Positions 32,562 through 43,249 of a DNA stretch of 64,000 nt are shown here, in pieces. The number at the start of each line of letters is the position of its first letter. Within the stretch, counting starts at the first letter, position 1. A program made the translations under genes and the position numbers. The DNA is from Raffaelea ambrosiae (taxonomy: Eukaryota > Ascomycota > Sordariomycetes > Ophiostomatales > Ophiostomataceae), in contig PCDI01000002.1 in assembly GCA_002778195.1 (NCBI GenBank), forward strand, positions 3,919,234 through 3,983,233, given 5' to 3'. Under the pieces are notes generated by a model, which ran no database searches, had not been told where the DNA came from, and saw nothing but the letters and a program-made list of their open reading frames with translations.

Positions 32562-34922
32562 CTATGACGCGCTGCCCACAACGGCCTGGCTGTTCCTTTC
32601 CTGAACCGAGCCGTCGCCGCCGCTGCTGCTGCTGCTGCTGCTAGTGCTGGTGCTGGTGCCAATGCTGGTTGTGGCCACCTCTGGGTTCGCACCGCCCCGT
32701 CCAAGGAACACGCGCGGACCCGTCCCGCTGTCCAGCGGTGCCTGCGCATACTGGTCGCTCGAGGATCCCAGTGCATGCGGCCGGGACCCGCCTCCTGGCG
32801 CGGGCTGCGCCGCGCCGCCAATCACCTCCTTGTCGTACGTGGTCGTCTGGTTGACCACGGCCACGTCACGGCTGTACAGCGTCACATCCGGCGTCTGGCC
32901 CAGCGCGCCCGCCGCGCTCAGCCCGCCAAACGTAAAGTTCTGCGTCGTCCCGCCGTACCCGGTCGAGCTCGTGCCGTCCGCCGTCTGGAAGTAGTAGGCC
33001 GTGCCGTTGACACGCGTGCTCAGCAGCGACCCGCCGTCCGCAAAGCTCGGGTAGCCCGCGCCGCCGTACGCAAACGCCTCGAGACCGGTCGGGTACACCG
33101 CCGCGCCCGTCACCCGCAGGTCCAGCCCCTGCTGCAGGTTCGCCCACAGCGTCAGATTGCCCTCCGGCGAGTAGTACACCGTCGTGTTGCAGTACGTCGG
33201 GTACGAGTAGTCCGTGCTGTAGGTATAGTGGCCGCCCGGCCCCACGGCCTTGTCGTGGCCCTGCAGCGTCTGCGTGTTGATCTGGTTGTACCCGTAGCCC
33301 CACACGTAGCCCTGGTTCGAGTACGACAGCGCCTGCGTCCACGTCACGGACCCCGACGACCGCCGCGACTTCACCTCGCCCTGCACGCTGAACGTCCGCG
33401 CCGCCGACACGCTGTACTGCAGCGTCTCGTTCGTGCCTGTCGCGTTCGCCGACACGTGCTGGCTCACGCTGATGGTCGGCGCCGTGTCGGTCACCACGGG
33501 GGCGCTGCCCGTCGTGATGGCGTCCTCGTCCTCGTCCAGCCACACAAAGATCTTGCCCGACACGTACCAGCTACTGTCGACCGTCTCTGTCACCGTCGCC
33601 GTGCTCTTGCCGTCGTCCAGCAGCCCGGCCACCTTGATCGTGAACGTGTGCTCCTGCCCGTCGCTCAGCACCGGAAGCCACGGCGTGATGTCGATCTCGT
33701 GCTCGCGCAGGTCGAACACGTCGATGCCCACAATCGGGCGGTGCAGACTAGGCACCACGCCGCCCGTGAACACGACCGGGAACGGCCACTGCACGCCCGC
33801 CAGCTGGCCGTCGATGAACACCTGCACCTCGCGGAACGGGCTGTAGCCGAGCAGCTGGCCGGCCGTGTCGTTGAACGTCCACACGTCGCTCTGCAGCAAA
33901 TTGCTCCACCAGAACTCCTCGTTGGCCTGTCCGTTGGCCGACACCGAGAACACAGCGCGGTTGGCGTTGCGCGGGAAGCTGATCGTGTTGGTCGCGTTGT
34001 CGGACGGCAGCGTGAAGTGGCTGCCGCTGTTCGACGAGCCCTTGCGTGCCGAGATGGGGATGATCAGGTCGCTCGGCGAGGCACCCCCCGTGTTGACATC
34101 GGCCGTGAAGAATGTCGCTGTCAGCGTCGTGTTGAAGGTGCCTGTGTACTTGCTGTCAACCAGGTTGCCCAGGTCGAAGATGAGCTTCTGCGGCGTCTTC
34201 CACAGCGACAAGAACTCGGTCGTGTCCTTGAGATACACCCAGCGGATACCAGGCGCCGTCACCGGCTCGGCCGTGCTGGTCCGCCAGATCTCCGTGTCGT
34301 TGAAGTACATCAGCGCCAGGCGGTCGAACTGGCGGCCCTCGGACACCACCGTGAAGTTCAGCACCACGCGGTTGAACGCGCAACTGGGCGGCGTGTAGTT
34401 GCCAACGTAGGGAATGCCGTAGCTGTAGGCAAACACGTGGTCCATCAAGACGACGGTGCAGGGTTCGCTCGACTCGTGAAGGATGGCTGCGTCGGACGTG
34501 TGGTCGTCGCTCGTCGTGGCGCCCTTGGGCGTGAGAACGGGCTGGGCCACCTGGAAGCACTCCAGGACCTCCGAGCTCGAATTGGCCGCCTGGACAGCGC
34601 GCTTCCACGGCAGAGCATCCCGTTTGCTGGAAATGCCCGTGTCGGGCCGAGGCAGCAAGCTGTCCACCCGGTCGGCCATGGATGGCGTCGTAACCGTCGT
34701 TTGCGCCCAGCAGGCGTGATGGCCCCGCGTGACTGTCACCACCAGCAGCCCCAAGATAAGAACGACAGGCACCAGGAGCGGCGCCAGACGCTTTGCTAAC
34801 GGTCGCCGTGGCTGAGGCTGCAGCGCAACATCTGCATCGTCGCCGGAGGTGGGCTCCTCAGCATGGCGCTTCTCGTCGAGGAAGGGTACCGCTTCCTCCA
34901 TTTTGCTGTCCATGTTTTGCAT
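32562..34922 (-). CDS. Peptide-N4-(N-acetyl-beta-glucosaminyl)asparagine amidase A-like protein (PNGase A), type II membrane
   Basis: Intronless, 786 residues. PNGase A-type enzymes release N-glycans from glycoproteins or glycopeptides. A cytosolic N-terminus of about 45 residues precedes one membrane helix (residues 46-64), so the bulk should face the secretory lumen or outside. The family core starts at about residue 115 (LECFQVAQPVL) and includes CTVVLMDHVFAYSYGIPYVGNYTPPSC, FNRVVLNF, QFDRLALMYFNDTEIWRTSTAEP and GIRWVYLKDTTEF, all hallmarks of the amidase. Several NxT/S sequons occur in the lumenal part. The C-terminus is Ser/Gly-rich. The first in-frame ATG is used; the next (MDSKMEE) three codons on is equally good. 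Fungal members are often annotated only by domain, so activity is inferred. Confidence 0.88.
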   Translation of the reverse strand: MQNMDSKMEEAVPFLDEKRHAEEPTSGDDADVALQPQPRRPLAKRLAPLLVPVVLILGLLVVTVTRGHHACWAQTTVTTPSMADRVDSLLPRPDTGISSKRDALPWKRAVQAANSSSEVLECFQVAQPVLTPKGATTSDDHTSDAAILHESSEPCTVVLMDHVFAYSYGIPYVGNYTPPSCAFNRVVLNFTVVSEGRQFDRLALMYFNDTEIWRTSTAEPVTAPGIRWVYLKDTTEFLSLWKTPQKLIFDLGNLVDSKYTGTFNTTLTATFFTADVNTGGASPSDLIIPISARKGSSNSGSHFTLPSDNATNTISFPRNANRAVFSVSANGQANEEFWWSNLLQSDVWTFNDTAGQLLGYSPFREVQVFIDGQLAGVQWPFPVVFTGGVVPSLHRPIVGIDVFDLREHEIDITPWLPVLSDGQEHTFTIKVAGLLDDGKSTATVTETVDSSWYVSGKIFVWLDEDEDAITTGSAPVVTDTAPTISVSQHVSANATGTNETLQYSVSAARTFSVQGEVKSRRSSGSVTWTQALSYSNQGYVWGYGYNQINTQTLQGHDKAVGPGGHYTYSTDYSYPTYCNTTVYYSPEGNLTLWANLQQGLDLRVTGAAVYPTGLEAFAYGGAGYPSFADGGSLLSTRVNGTAYYFQTADGTSSTGYGGTTQNFTFGGLSAAGALGQTPDVTLYSRDVAVVNQTTTYDKEVIGGAAQPAPGGGSRPHALGSSSDQYAQAPLDSGTGPRVFLGRGGANPEVATTSIGTSTSTSSSSSSSGGDGSVQERNSQAVVGSAS

Positions 34923-36170
34923 CCAGGCAAGACAACCTTCCAGCAGGTCTACTCAAAATATTGTAAAAGAATGCGGCTGGTAACCAATTGGCTTCCCAAA
35001 GAATGAGCGGAAAGGATATTCAAGACAGCACACGCAGAGGTCTGGTCAGTCTCGTCTTAGACCAACATGGCCGTCTCAGACGAGCGAGCGTGGGTGCGCT
35101 TTTCCAAACGAGCGGACCAGGGATTGGGGAATGAAGATTAAGGATTAGAGGGGGAATTAAGAAGAGAGACGGAAAGAGCGAGAGAGAGAGAGCGCGCGCG
35201 AGAGGAGCGAGCCACAAAATCTGGACAGCCTGCCGGCAGAAACGAGTCCCGGGACAAGACAGCGATCCAAGACGGCAGAAACACCCAGTTAAGTATCTTA
35301 TAGGGAACCGCTCCCGTGGTGCGCTCCCGCTGTACACATTAAAATTAGTATTGCGCGGCCCAGCATGAGGTGTGGTGCATGAACCGAGGGCGCGCCGTAA
35401 CGTCGTAGATGCGTCGATCCGATGGGCAATGACGAGGGACGATTTTCCACAAGATAAGAAGAGCGAGGAGACAGGAGCTCGCAAAATAGAAATGAAGCCC
35501 CATTAGACAGAGATTAGGCCATAGCTCCAGCAGCTCACGTGCTTATTGGATGCATGCGTGCGCTACATTTTGACCCCTGATGTGCCTGGCAGGGCAGGGG
35601 CGACCCAGGTTAGTACCTGTCCCGCCTTCCTGATCAGGCAGCTCGCTGGATGTCTGGAGGTGCCATGCAGCAACTAGCGCTGAAAGCCCGAGCACTTATC
35701 ACGGCCTCTGCGTTTTTGGGGCCATATTTGCGCCTTCTCGCTCCACCCAGCACGTCCACGCATGCAGACCGACATCCGACATAACCGTGGACGACGCGGC
35801 TGACATCAGGGAACAAAAAATAGTAGAGTGGATTTCGTTTTTTTTTTCTTTCTCTCGTTTCCAAGTAGTGTAGATGATGAAACCGACTGACCACTTCTGA
35901 ATGCACGCAAGACGCCGGGAATCTACTCCGCGAGCACATATAAGTTATGAGCCAGCAACCTGCAAGTCTGTCCGTCTTTCCTGTCCCCTCCCAGTCTATC
36001 GTGTGTGGATCTAGAATGTACTGTGTATGGTAATAGTGATTTCATGCGTTTGGCCGGTTTCCTGATGCTTCGCTTCTCGCTTCGTTTTGTTTTGTGTTAG
36101 TTGTACATGCATGCTAGTCCTTCTTCAGTCATTCTTTGACCCATGCTTCGTTCAGCCCATCTGGCTGGCT
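34923..36170. other. Intergenic region, PNGase A-like promoter side
   Basis: 1.25 kb without a recognised gene. It includes a GA/GC-rich simple tract at about 35175-35205 and an E-box (CACGTG) near 35537. ORFs present are short and lack family features. Confidence 0.45.
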
Positions 36171-37229
36171 CTATTTGGCTGGCTTCTGCTTGCCAATCTT
36201 CCATCCCCATGACCGCAGCACCTTGACCACCTTAGGCGTCACGGCGGCGGTTAACGGTACACGGATGAAGATGAAACTCTTGTGGATTGCATAGGCCAGC
36301 GCCAGCTGTGTTCCGAGACCTGTGCGAATCGATCTGTTAGCGTTCCGTTGTTGCTGCTTTGCCCGCCAGGCTCGTCTTCTGATATCCAGTCCTATCTCCC
36401 GCATCGCGTCTCCTTGGTTGTCACGTACTGGCTTCCTTCTTGAGCTCTGCATCAGCTTCTTCCACGCCCCAGTTTACAGGCTCCTCCTCGTCGCCCGTAG
36501 CGTTGCCGCTCTCAACCTTGGCCTCCTTAAGTGCCGATCGGTACTTGCGCCACGACTCCTTGACGTTTTCTGGGATGACCGCTTTCACATGGCTCACAAC
36601 ATAGTGTTCAGCCGCCGCTGTATAACGAATTTGCATTAGTACAGTCTGCTTTGCCAAAGCAGAGGACCTCAGGCAATGCCCTCCACGGAAGAAAGAAGGT
36701 ATGGAGACGCACCAATCTTGTCCGTGCCGAGCGTACGAACAAGAAGAAAGCAAAAGGGAAAGTCGAGCAGTGACAGGCCCAGGTAGACGCCCACGGCTGT
36801 CCAGCCATACTCGCGTGACAGCTTCTTCATCCGCGCGCTCAACGATTGTGGCTCGGCCGCTTCACTGGAAGCGCCACCCTTCCCCGAGTGGGACTCTGAC
36901 TTTGCCTTGTCTTGTGTCTTTTCCTGTGCCTTCTCCTTTGGCGTCTCTTGTGCCCGTCGGCTCTCGGTAGAATGGAATGTGCGCCGTGGTTGTGCAGTGG
37001 CAAAGGGCGACTTTGCTTTGAACGGCACCCGAGATGCAATTGTCGACATCCGCTCGGTCGATTGAGCAAAAGAAACGGCGCCGCTATTGCGTGACGCGGT
37101 CTTGGCCCAGATATTCGTTCCGCTGTGTATCCCTCGCGCCACCGTTCCATTGCTGCCGCGCTGTAGCATCACGGCCGGTTGCTGCTCCAACAGGAGAGCA
37201 CCCCAGCGTCCCAGAGACTGGCGCAGCAT
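36171..37229 (-). CDS. Mitochondrial DUF1279 (FAM210-like) inner-membrane protein
   Basis: Three exons, complement(36713..37229), (36429..36617) and (36171..36319), give 284 residues. The N-terminal ~95 residues are Arg/Ser/Ala-rich without acids, a likely mitochondrial targeting sequence, followed by a Lys/Glu coiled segment (ETPKEKAQEKTQDKAK). The DUF1279 domain begins at about residue 140: SREYGWTAVGVYLGLSLLDFPFCFLLVR, then EHYVVSHVKAVIP, and in exon 3 LGTQLALAYAIHKSFIFIRVPLTAAVTPKVVKVLRSWGW, which is diagnostic. FAM210A/B relatives act in mitochondrial protein synthesis or membrane organisation. For exon 3, acceptor GCACAG at 36320 keeps the frame; an upstream CTAACAG would not. Function in this fungus is inferred from family only. 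Confidence 0.85.
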
Positions 37230-38608
37230 GACTTCCTCTTGTCTCTTTCCTCGGTGTATGCAAATGTGAGTTCGTTGGCGTCGTTGCTGTCGTTGCGGCT
37301 GGTCTGTGGCGGCTTGTCCGAGCAAGGACACGGTCGTACGGTAAGCCGCGGAGACGTCGGGAGATTCGAAGACAGCGAACCCCGACAGCGAGGACAGCTG
37401 TTTTTGTGGCCGGAAGCAATTCACGGGAAGACAGTGGTAGTTCGGCAATCGTATATGTCGCTTAGATGGCGTCTCAGCGGTGGCGGTCGCTGGATAGGCG
37501 GCGGGCGCGCACGTGGTTGACGGTCACAGCTCTATGCAAATTTTCGTGTTCTGGAAGCTCCTAATAATGCGAAGCCCACGAACTGCGTCATTGCTGAGCG
37601 CATGCGTTCCTATTCGGGACAAGCGCGGTTCTGATTGGTCCGTCGGAGTAGTTGCGGTTTCCCGGCCCTGCGACCGAGTCAGCGCTCCCAACGCCGACAT
37701 CAGAGAAGGCTCAGCACTAACTGGTATGTAAGCCAGGGCTGGCTGTGCATCGTAAGAGGCGGTCTTTTGCTGGTGCTGGTCTGGAAAGCCGATCGCGGTC
37801 AGCTCTGCTGGGACTTGTACTATCAGCACAGATGGCCAAAACCTGCGCAGGCGGTTCCCTGTCTCGATTTTGCAGAAACAGCCAAGGAAAAAGAAGTAAA
37901 GAAACATGCACCAGAGCGAAACCCATCATGTGGTCCGCATCGCCCGTCTTGTTTGAGCTCTTGGCCCCGGCCAGCGTGACGACAGTCGTTCACTTCTCGC
38001 CCAAAACCGCTAGCAGTTGCGAGACCAGACACTCCTGCCTGTGTCTAGCCAATCACAGCCCGCCTTCCCATGCAACCGGGCTTCACCCCTCTCTAAGCGC
38101 CCAGCCATGCTGGATGCCCAGACGAATACTCCCCCAGCGATGCGCTGGGCCGCTGCATGGGCCGCTGCGATTGGCGGAAAGCATGTATCTCAATTTAGAT
38201 ACAGCCCTCCACGTCTCTGGGCGTGAGAGCTGTGCCGGATAGGCTAGAAAGAAGGGTGCTCTCTGCCAGCTTGACAGCCGTTTTGCTCTTTTGTGCTGGC
38301 CAGACGGCTGTGCTACCCCTGCCAGCCACGCACGATTGCGCTTTCCCTGACGCAGCTTCCTTAGTTCTTATTCCCCCGTCGTTCCTGCTTTTCGAAATTA
38401 CTTCTGTTCGTTTTTTCTGGTTTTTTTCTGCCGTCGTTTCGCTGCTTTCTGCTTTCTGCTTTCTTCTTTTCCCACCACAACCGTTTTATTGGAACATCTC
38501 TCATTGAAAAGGTCAGTCCGGTCCTCGAGTGCGGGGCAAGCCCGAGCCGCGCCTTCCCAACTGACACGCCATCTCCGTAGGTTCCTTCCGCGAACGGACA
38601 GCGCAGAT
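37230..38608. promoter_or_regulatory. Divergent region between DUF1279 and AIM24 genes
   Basis: About 1.4 kb. No coding region supported. Pyrimidine-rich DNA at about 38390-38490 just upstream of the AIM24 ATG is typical of a fungal promoter and leader. Confidence 0.45.
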
Positions 38609-40332
38609 ATGTCGAACTACTATCCTCGTAAGTGTAGTCTCGCGGTCCTCACTGTCTAGCCGTTCTCACGGTAAAACACTACCAGGCTTTCCTGGCTAAC
38701 ACCAGCTCGCAGCTCCGCCTGGTGCGGGTTCAGCATGTACGTTGGCGAGTACCGACTCAGGGTCCAGCTCAAGCAGAGGCGTACACACACGCGCCTGCCA
38801 ATGGGCTGGACCAACTAGTCACCTCAGCATGCGAAACAACTGGGAATGCCCTCAGATTGAAATCAAGACTTGCATGGACCTGTACAAGAGCCCCTGCCCA
38901 TAGACTAACCGCCTTCGCAGCTCCCCAGCAGCCGCAGCAGAAGAGCTACCCGCCGCCGCCGCAGTCGCCTCCTGCCAACCGCACCAACTTTTCATATGGT
39001 GGCGTGCAGTCGCAGCCTGCCCCAGCCAAGCCTGGAAACTTCTCCTACCCACCGCCGCCTGCACAGGGTGCCGCCCCAGCAGCCAAGCCGTCGTACCCGC
39101 TCCCTCCGCAACCTCTTCAGCAGCAGCCACAGCAACAGCAGCCGGCCTACTCCCCGCCGCCCCAACAGCTGCAGCAGCAACCCATCCAGCAGCAACCCGT
39201 TCAGCAGCAGCCCGTACAGCAGCAGCCACAGCCGACACACCTCGGCGCCCAGACGGCCATTCCTGCGCATGTCCGCACCCCATCCCAGAACTCGGTCGCC
39301 ACCAGCTCGCAGTTCTCGGGGCCGCCGACGTATGCCGGCAGTCCGACTGCGGGCTACCCGCCGGAGAAGGGCGCCGGTCCATCAAATGGCGGCAATAGCT
39401 TTACGGAGGGCGACGGCGAGTACCGGGATGCCAGCGGTGCGGGTGCCGTCGTGAGCGGTGCTCCAGAGCCGGGCATGTTCGCGGGTGTTACGGCGGTCGT
39501 TGACGACGTCGGTACCTTCAATGGTGGCAGCTTTCGCATCAGCCACCGCGACTGCAACACCATTCTGACTATTCAGCTGGCTGTAGGCTGTCCGCTGATG
39601 GCCAAACCCGGCGTCATGATTGCCATGTCGCCGACCATCTCCCTCAAGGGCGCCTTCAAGTTTAGCATGAAGAAGCTGGTTGCAGGTGCCGAAATGGGCA
39701 ACTCCACCTTCACCGGCCCCGGCGAAATCCTGCTGGGCCCGGCCATGCTCGGCGACATCACCAGCATCCGCCTCACCGGCACCGGCTCGTGGTCTGTAGG
39801 CCACGACGGCTTCCTGGCCTGCACGCAGGGCGTTGTCAAGGAGTACAAGCGCCAGGGTATTGGCAAAGCTATGTTTAGCGGCGAAGGCCTGTGGGTGTAC
39901 AAGATCGGTGGTGTTGGCCTGCTCTGGATCTCTAGTTTTGGCGCCATCATCAAGAAGGATGTGAGTTTTTTTTAGTTTTTTTTGCCGTTGCTGCCCTCCA
40001 TTTTGCCTCGACGGCACTAACCACCTCGTTTGCAGCTGGTCGAGGGCGAAAAGTACATTGTCGACAACGGCCATCTCGTGGCCTGGAACACCAAGTACAT
40101 CCTCGAGCGTGTCGCCTCGGGCGGTCTTATTTCGGGTCTGGCGTCCAACGAAGGCCTAGTGTGCAAGTTCACCGGCCCTGGCACTGTCTACATCCAGACA
40201 AGGAATGTTGTAAGTCTACTCATTTGCTCTGTCTTCTTTGCTTCTGCGCCGTTATTGCATGCGCTTACCTCTTTCCTTCTACAGCGGGCGTTCAGTGGTT
40301 ACATGACTGGCCAGAGCATGCAAGCTGCCTAG
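38609..40332 (+). CDS. AIM24-family (DUF124, tubby C-terminal-like fold) protein with Pro/Gln-rich N-terminus
   Basis: Five exons: 38609..38627, 38713..38736, 38921..39960, 40036..40209 and 40285..40332, 434 residues. Exon 1 codes MSNYYP; exon 2 is 24 nt (about PPPGAGS), flanked by introns with CTAAC branch sites and CGCAG acceptors. Skipping exon 2 keeps the frame (426 residues), so it may be a cassette. Residues up to about 150 are low-complexity Pro/Gln. The AIM24 domain occupies about 215-430: FRISHRDCNTILTIQL, LLGPAMLGDITSIRL, SWSVGHDGFLACTQGV, GLLWISSFGAI, then VDNGHLVAWNTKYILERVASGG and CKFTGPGTVYIQTRN. Yeast Aim24 is a mitochondrial inner-membrane protein, but members of this fold without a targeting peptide are common in filamentous fungi and this one has none evident. 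Confidence 0.85.
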
Positions 40333-41014
40333 GTCTTGCTGCTTTATTTTCAATATCTACCATTGGCTGCGGTGGACAGATTGGAAGGAACGATCTTCCT
40401 AAAAATTGGCTATTTCCATGTGTTTTATTATGTCTCTTTTACGACTGGCTACTTCCTTGTATGGGTTGCATTTCTTGTTTTGGTTTCTTATTTTGGTTTC
40501 TTGCTTGTTCCTCTTCTTTCAAATTCAACTGTCGCTGTTTGTTTCAATACCGTCCGAAAACTGGAAAGAATGTCGTGGTTTTTTTTCGTTGAAAGCTCTT
40601 CCCGGCACGTCTCTTCTTTTGAAATACCGTTCGTGCCTACCCAACTAGTTGTGGTGCAAAATTTCTGTACATGTTTTGTTTTCTGGCATCCCGTCTGCGT
40701 GGCAAGCATGACCCAACAACACAAGATCCGCCCACCGTCCCCGTTGCTTCTTTTCTCCACATCCTTCCTGGTGGTAGTTTTCGTTTTGTTTCGTTTCGTG
40801 CACGGAGAAACATAATCCTGAATAGTCCACATTTTCGTCTTCTCTTTTTGAAAAGTTTGTTTCCATGCCAGAAAGGTACGGCCCAGAGCGATTACAAAAA
40901 TCAGCGAAATTGCAGCAACCGAGCCAGATTAGGCGAGCCTTCTTTTATATTGTTATTTCAGTCCTTTGACATTGGTGTTTTCATTGCTCGCGCATTCTTC
41001 TCACATCAACAGCC
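40333..41014. other. Tandem intergenic region between AIM24 and the disordered ORF
   Basis: T-rich 3' UTR-like DNA to about 40680, then a promoter region. ORFs here are long but read as hydrophobic low-complexity translations of T-rich DNA; none is credible. Confidence 0.5.
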
Positions 41015-43249
41015 ATGTCTCTTTTCCGTGGCAAATCTAAAGCTCGCTTTTCTTTCAGAAACCACTCACCGCCACTGTCCACAGCCTCAAGCTTCAATAA
41101 TCCACCCGGTAGCAGCTTGGAGAAGACTCGGCTCAGGACGAACGGCAGACTAGAGGCCATCATCAATACGGACAACTGGCGCACATGCAAACCAATGAGT
41201 GCAGAAAAGGCCGACACTGTTCGTGATACCTCGTCCGATGCCGCCGATGATGCGTCCCAGGAATCCAAACGGACTGTCATCGACCGCAAAGGCACGGCCA
41301 CAATTTCGTATGATTCGGCGGACAGTCTTGAGTCGAACAGCCTCCTGAGCAGTGCCACCGCAATCGGGTGCGACGCCTCCTTTCAATCAGAGTTCGACAG
41401 CAACAATACTACTCGTGTTCAGCCAAATCGCCTAGAATACGTACGGGGACACGAATTTGACCATGACTTTGCGGCACCTGGCTTTCAGTTTCCTTCTATG
41501 TCTCATCTGCCTTTTTTTGTCAAAATGGGCAAAGAAAAGGAGAACAGTCTCTTCGAGACCAGAGAGCATTGTCTCGGAGATGAAACTCGTGGGTTTGACT
41601 TCACATCGTTTGCCCACATGCCATTTTATGCCAAAAGAGGCAATGAGATGGAGAGCCTAGACCCCAAACCGACTGGGTCTGATTTGCCTTCCACAAGGTC
41701 TGCGAGACCAGAAGGACCCAAAACAAAGTTGCCAAGTCACGTTATGGGGACCATCGACAAAGTCCGGCCAGTGTTTTACCCGGCTTTGTCGAATAGTTTT
41801 CTGTTCGCATTCACCCCTCGCACGCGAACTGAGCTGCACCACATTGCCACCACGAAGATGGAGAGCATTGGTCTTGCATCATTGGAGGTGCCAAGGACGA
41901 AAAGTGTGAGGCTCGCGAATCCGGCGAGCACCAGAGCTGATAGGAAGGTATACGAACGGCATGGGGAGGCAGCTGCACCGAATAAGAGCGTCCAACAACC
42001 TGCAAGACCTGCTGCCCGAAGCACCCATACTGTGATGACCAGGTCAACATCAGCATCTGAATCAGAGCTGCGTGCACGGCTGCGTATGTTTGAGTCTTTT
42101 GTCGCGCGCCTAGGAGTGCCACTTCCAGACGCACAGGACCAGATACAACCCAGCAGTCAACAAGGTGAGAAAGCAAACAGTACAGCAATTGTCACTGGAG
42201 AGACGCATGCAGAGACGCATGCAGAGAACGTCCATAGCTATCCCACTCTCACGGGAAGCGAGACACTGTCCAGCTCGACACAATCTAGGAAGCATCATCA
42301 TGAGTCAAGGACTTCTTCTTCTGGAACCACCGTTGCATCGAAGAGGACGATGGCCTCTCAGTCAGAGACCAGGACACGGTCATTTGGCCTCAACCCCGAA
42401 GCGTCTACTTTCATTTCGAACGGCACAAGTGACTTGCAAACATCTGAATCTGCCCAAGAAGAGCACCAGTCGACATACGGTTACTACAGGCCGTACCCTA
42501 CCGAAGCCGAATCTGTTCCACCAACCGCCACGGGCCAGACCTGGTCTTCCTTTCCTATCCAGAACCAATATCCGTTGTACATCTCCACCAATCCCTCTGT
42601 CGGTGCAACTTTTTCACTGCCAGGGATGTCGCCTATGGGCTCGTAGGGCCAGCTCCATACGTTTCAGCCTCAAATGATGCCAGAGCCGTCTCCATGGGCC
42701 CCTCAGATATCTGAATACCAGCCGAGTCACCCTATGACAGCTGGCAGTGCGGCAGACTCGCTCATGGGAACCCAGCCAAGCTCAACAGCAATGCAACCGT
42801 CATTTTTGCCAGCGGCAACGCAAGCAGTGTCGCAGACGATGCCGCCATCCTTCTGGCTTCCGCATAATCAGATACCTTTTCCAAACCTTGCCAATAGTGG
42901 TCGTGTACCGGTGCCCAAGCAGAGAAAAATGAAACCGAGAGGGCGGATTCCTTTCAAACAATTCAGCGCCGCAGAGCAGCAGAGGATCGAGGAGCACCTC
43001 GAACACCTCAAGAGTGCAGTGCCCAACTATGCCGCCGTGGCCAAGCAGCGACAGGCAGTGCGTTGGCGGAAGCAGAGAGAAAAGCAGCTTGAAAAAGAGG
43101 AGTTCCAGGAGTTCAAGCGCTGGCGGAAACAACAGCAGCAGTGGCCGTACTCACCCCAGCAGGGGTGGACGAACGCATATCCAGGTCAGTATGGCCAGCC
43201 TCTGCCACCGAACAGTTGGGAGCCTCTTCCGGGCGCCCTTGTCATGTGA
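41015..43249 (+). pseudogene. Disordered protein gene interrupted by one in-frame stop (or two adjacent ORFs)
   Basis: A single reading frame of 745 codons is open from the ATG at 41015 to the TGA at 43247-43249 except for one TAG at 42644-42646. The upstream part codes 543 residues and the downstream part 200. No domain is recognised. The upstream part has a degenerate internal repeat (SHLPFFVKMGKEKE near 41500 and AHMPFYAKRGNEME near 41615) and Ser/Thr-rich regions. The downstream part ends with a basic coiled-coil stretch (HLEHLKSAVPNYAAVAKQRQ, then RWRKQREKQLEKEEFQEF). The preserved frame on both sides suggests a recent nonsense change, stop readthrough, a sequencing error, or an unrecognised in-frame intron. 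A 54-nt GT-AG candidate (42599-42652) would remove the stop in frame but has a weak donor. Confidence 0.55.

Noticed and set aside
32775..34799. 674-codon + strand open frame opposite the PNGase A-like gene
   Set aside because: Arg/Val/His-rich translation without any family motif; the minus-strand frame has clear amidase motifs.
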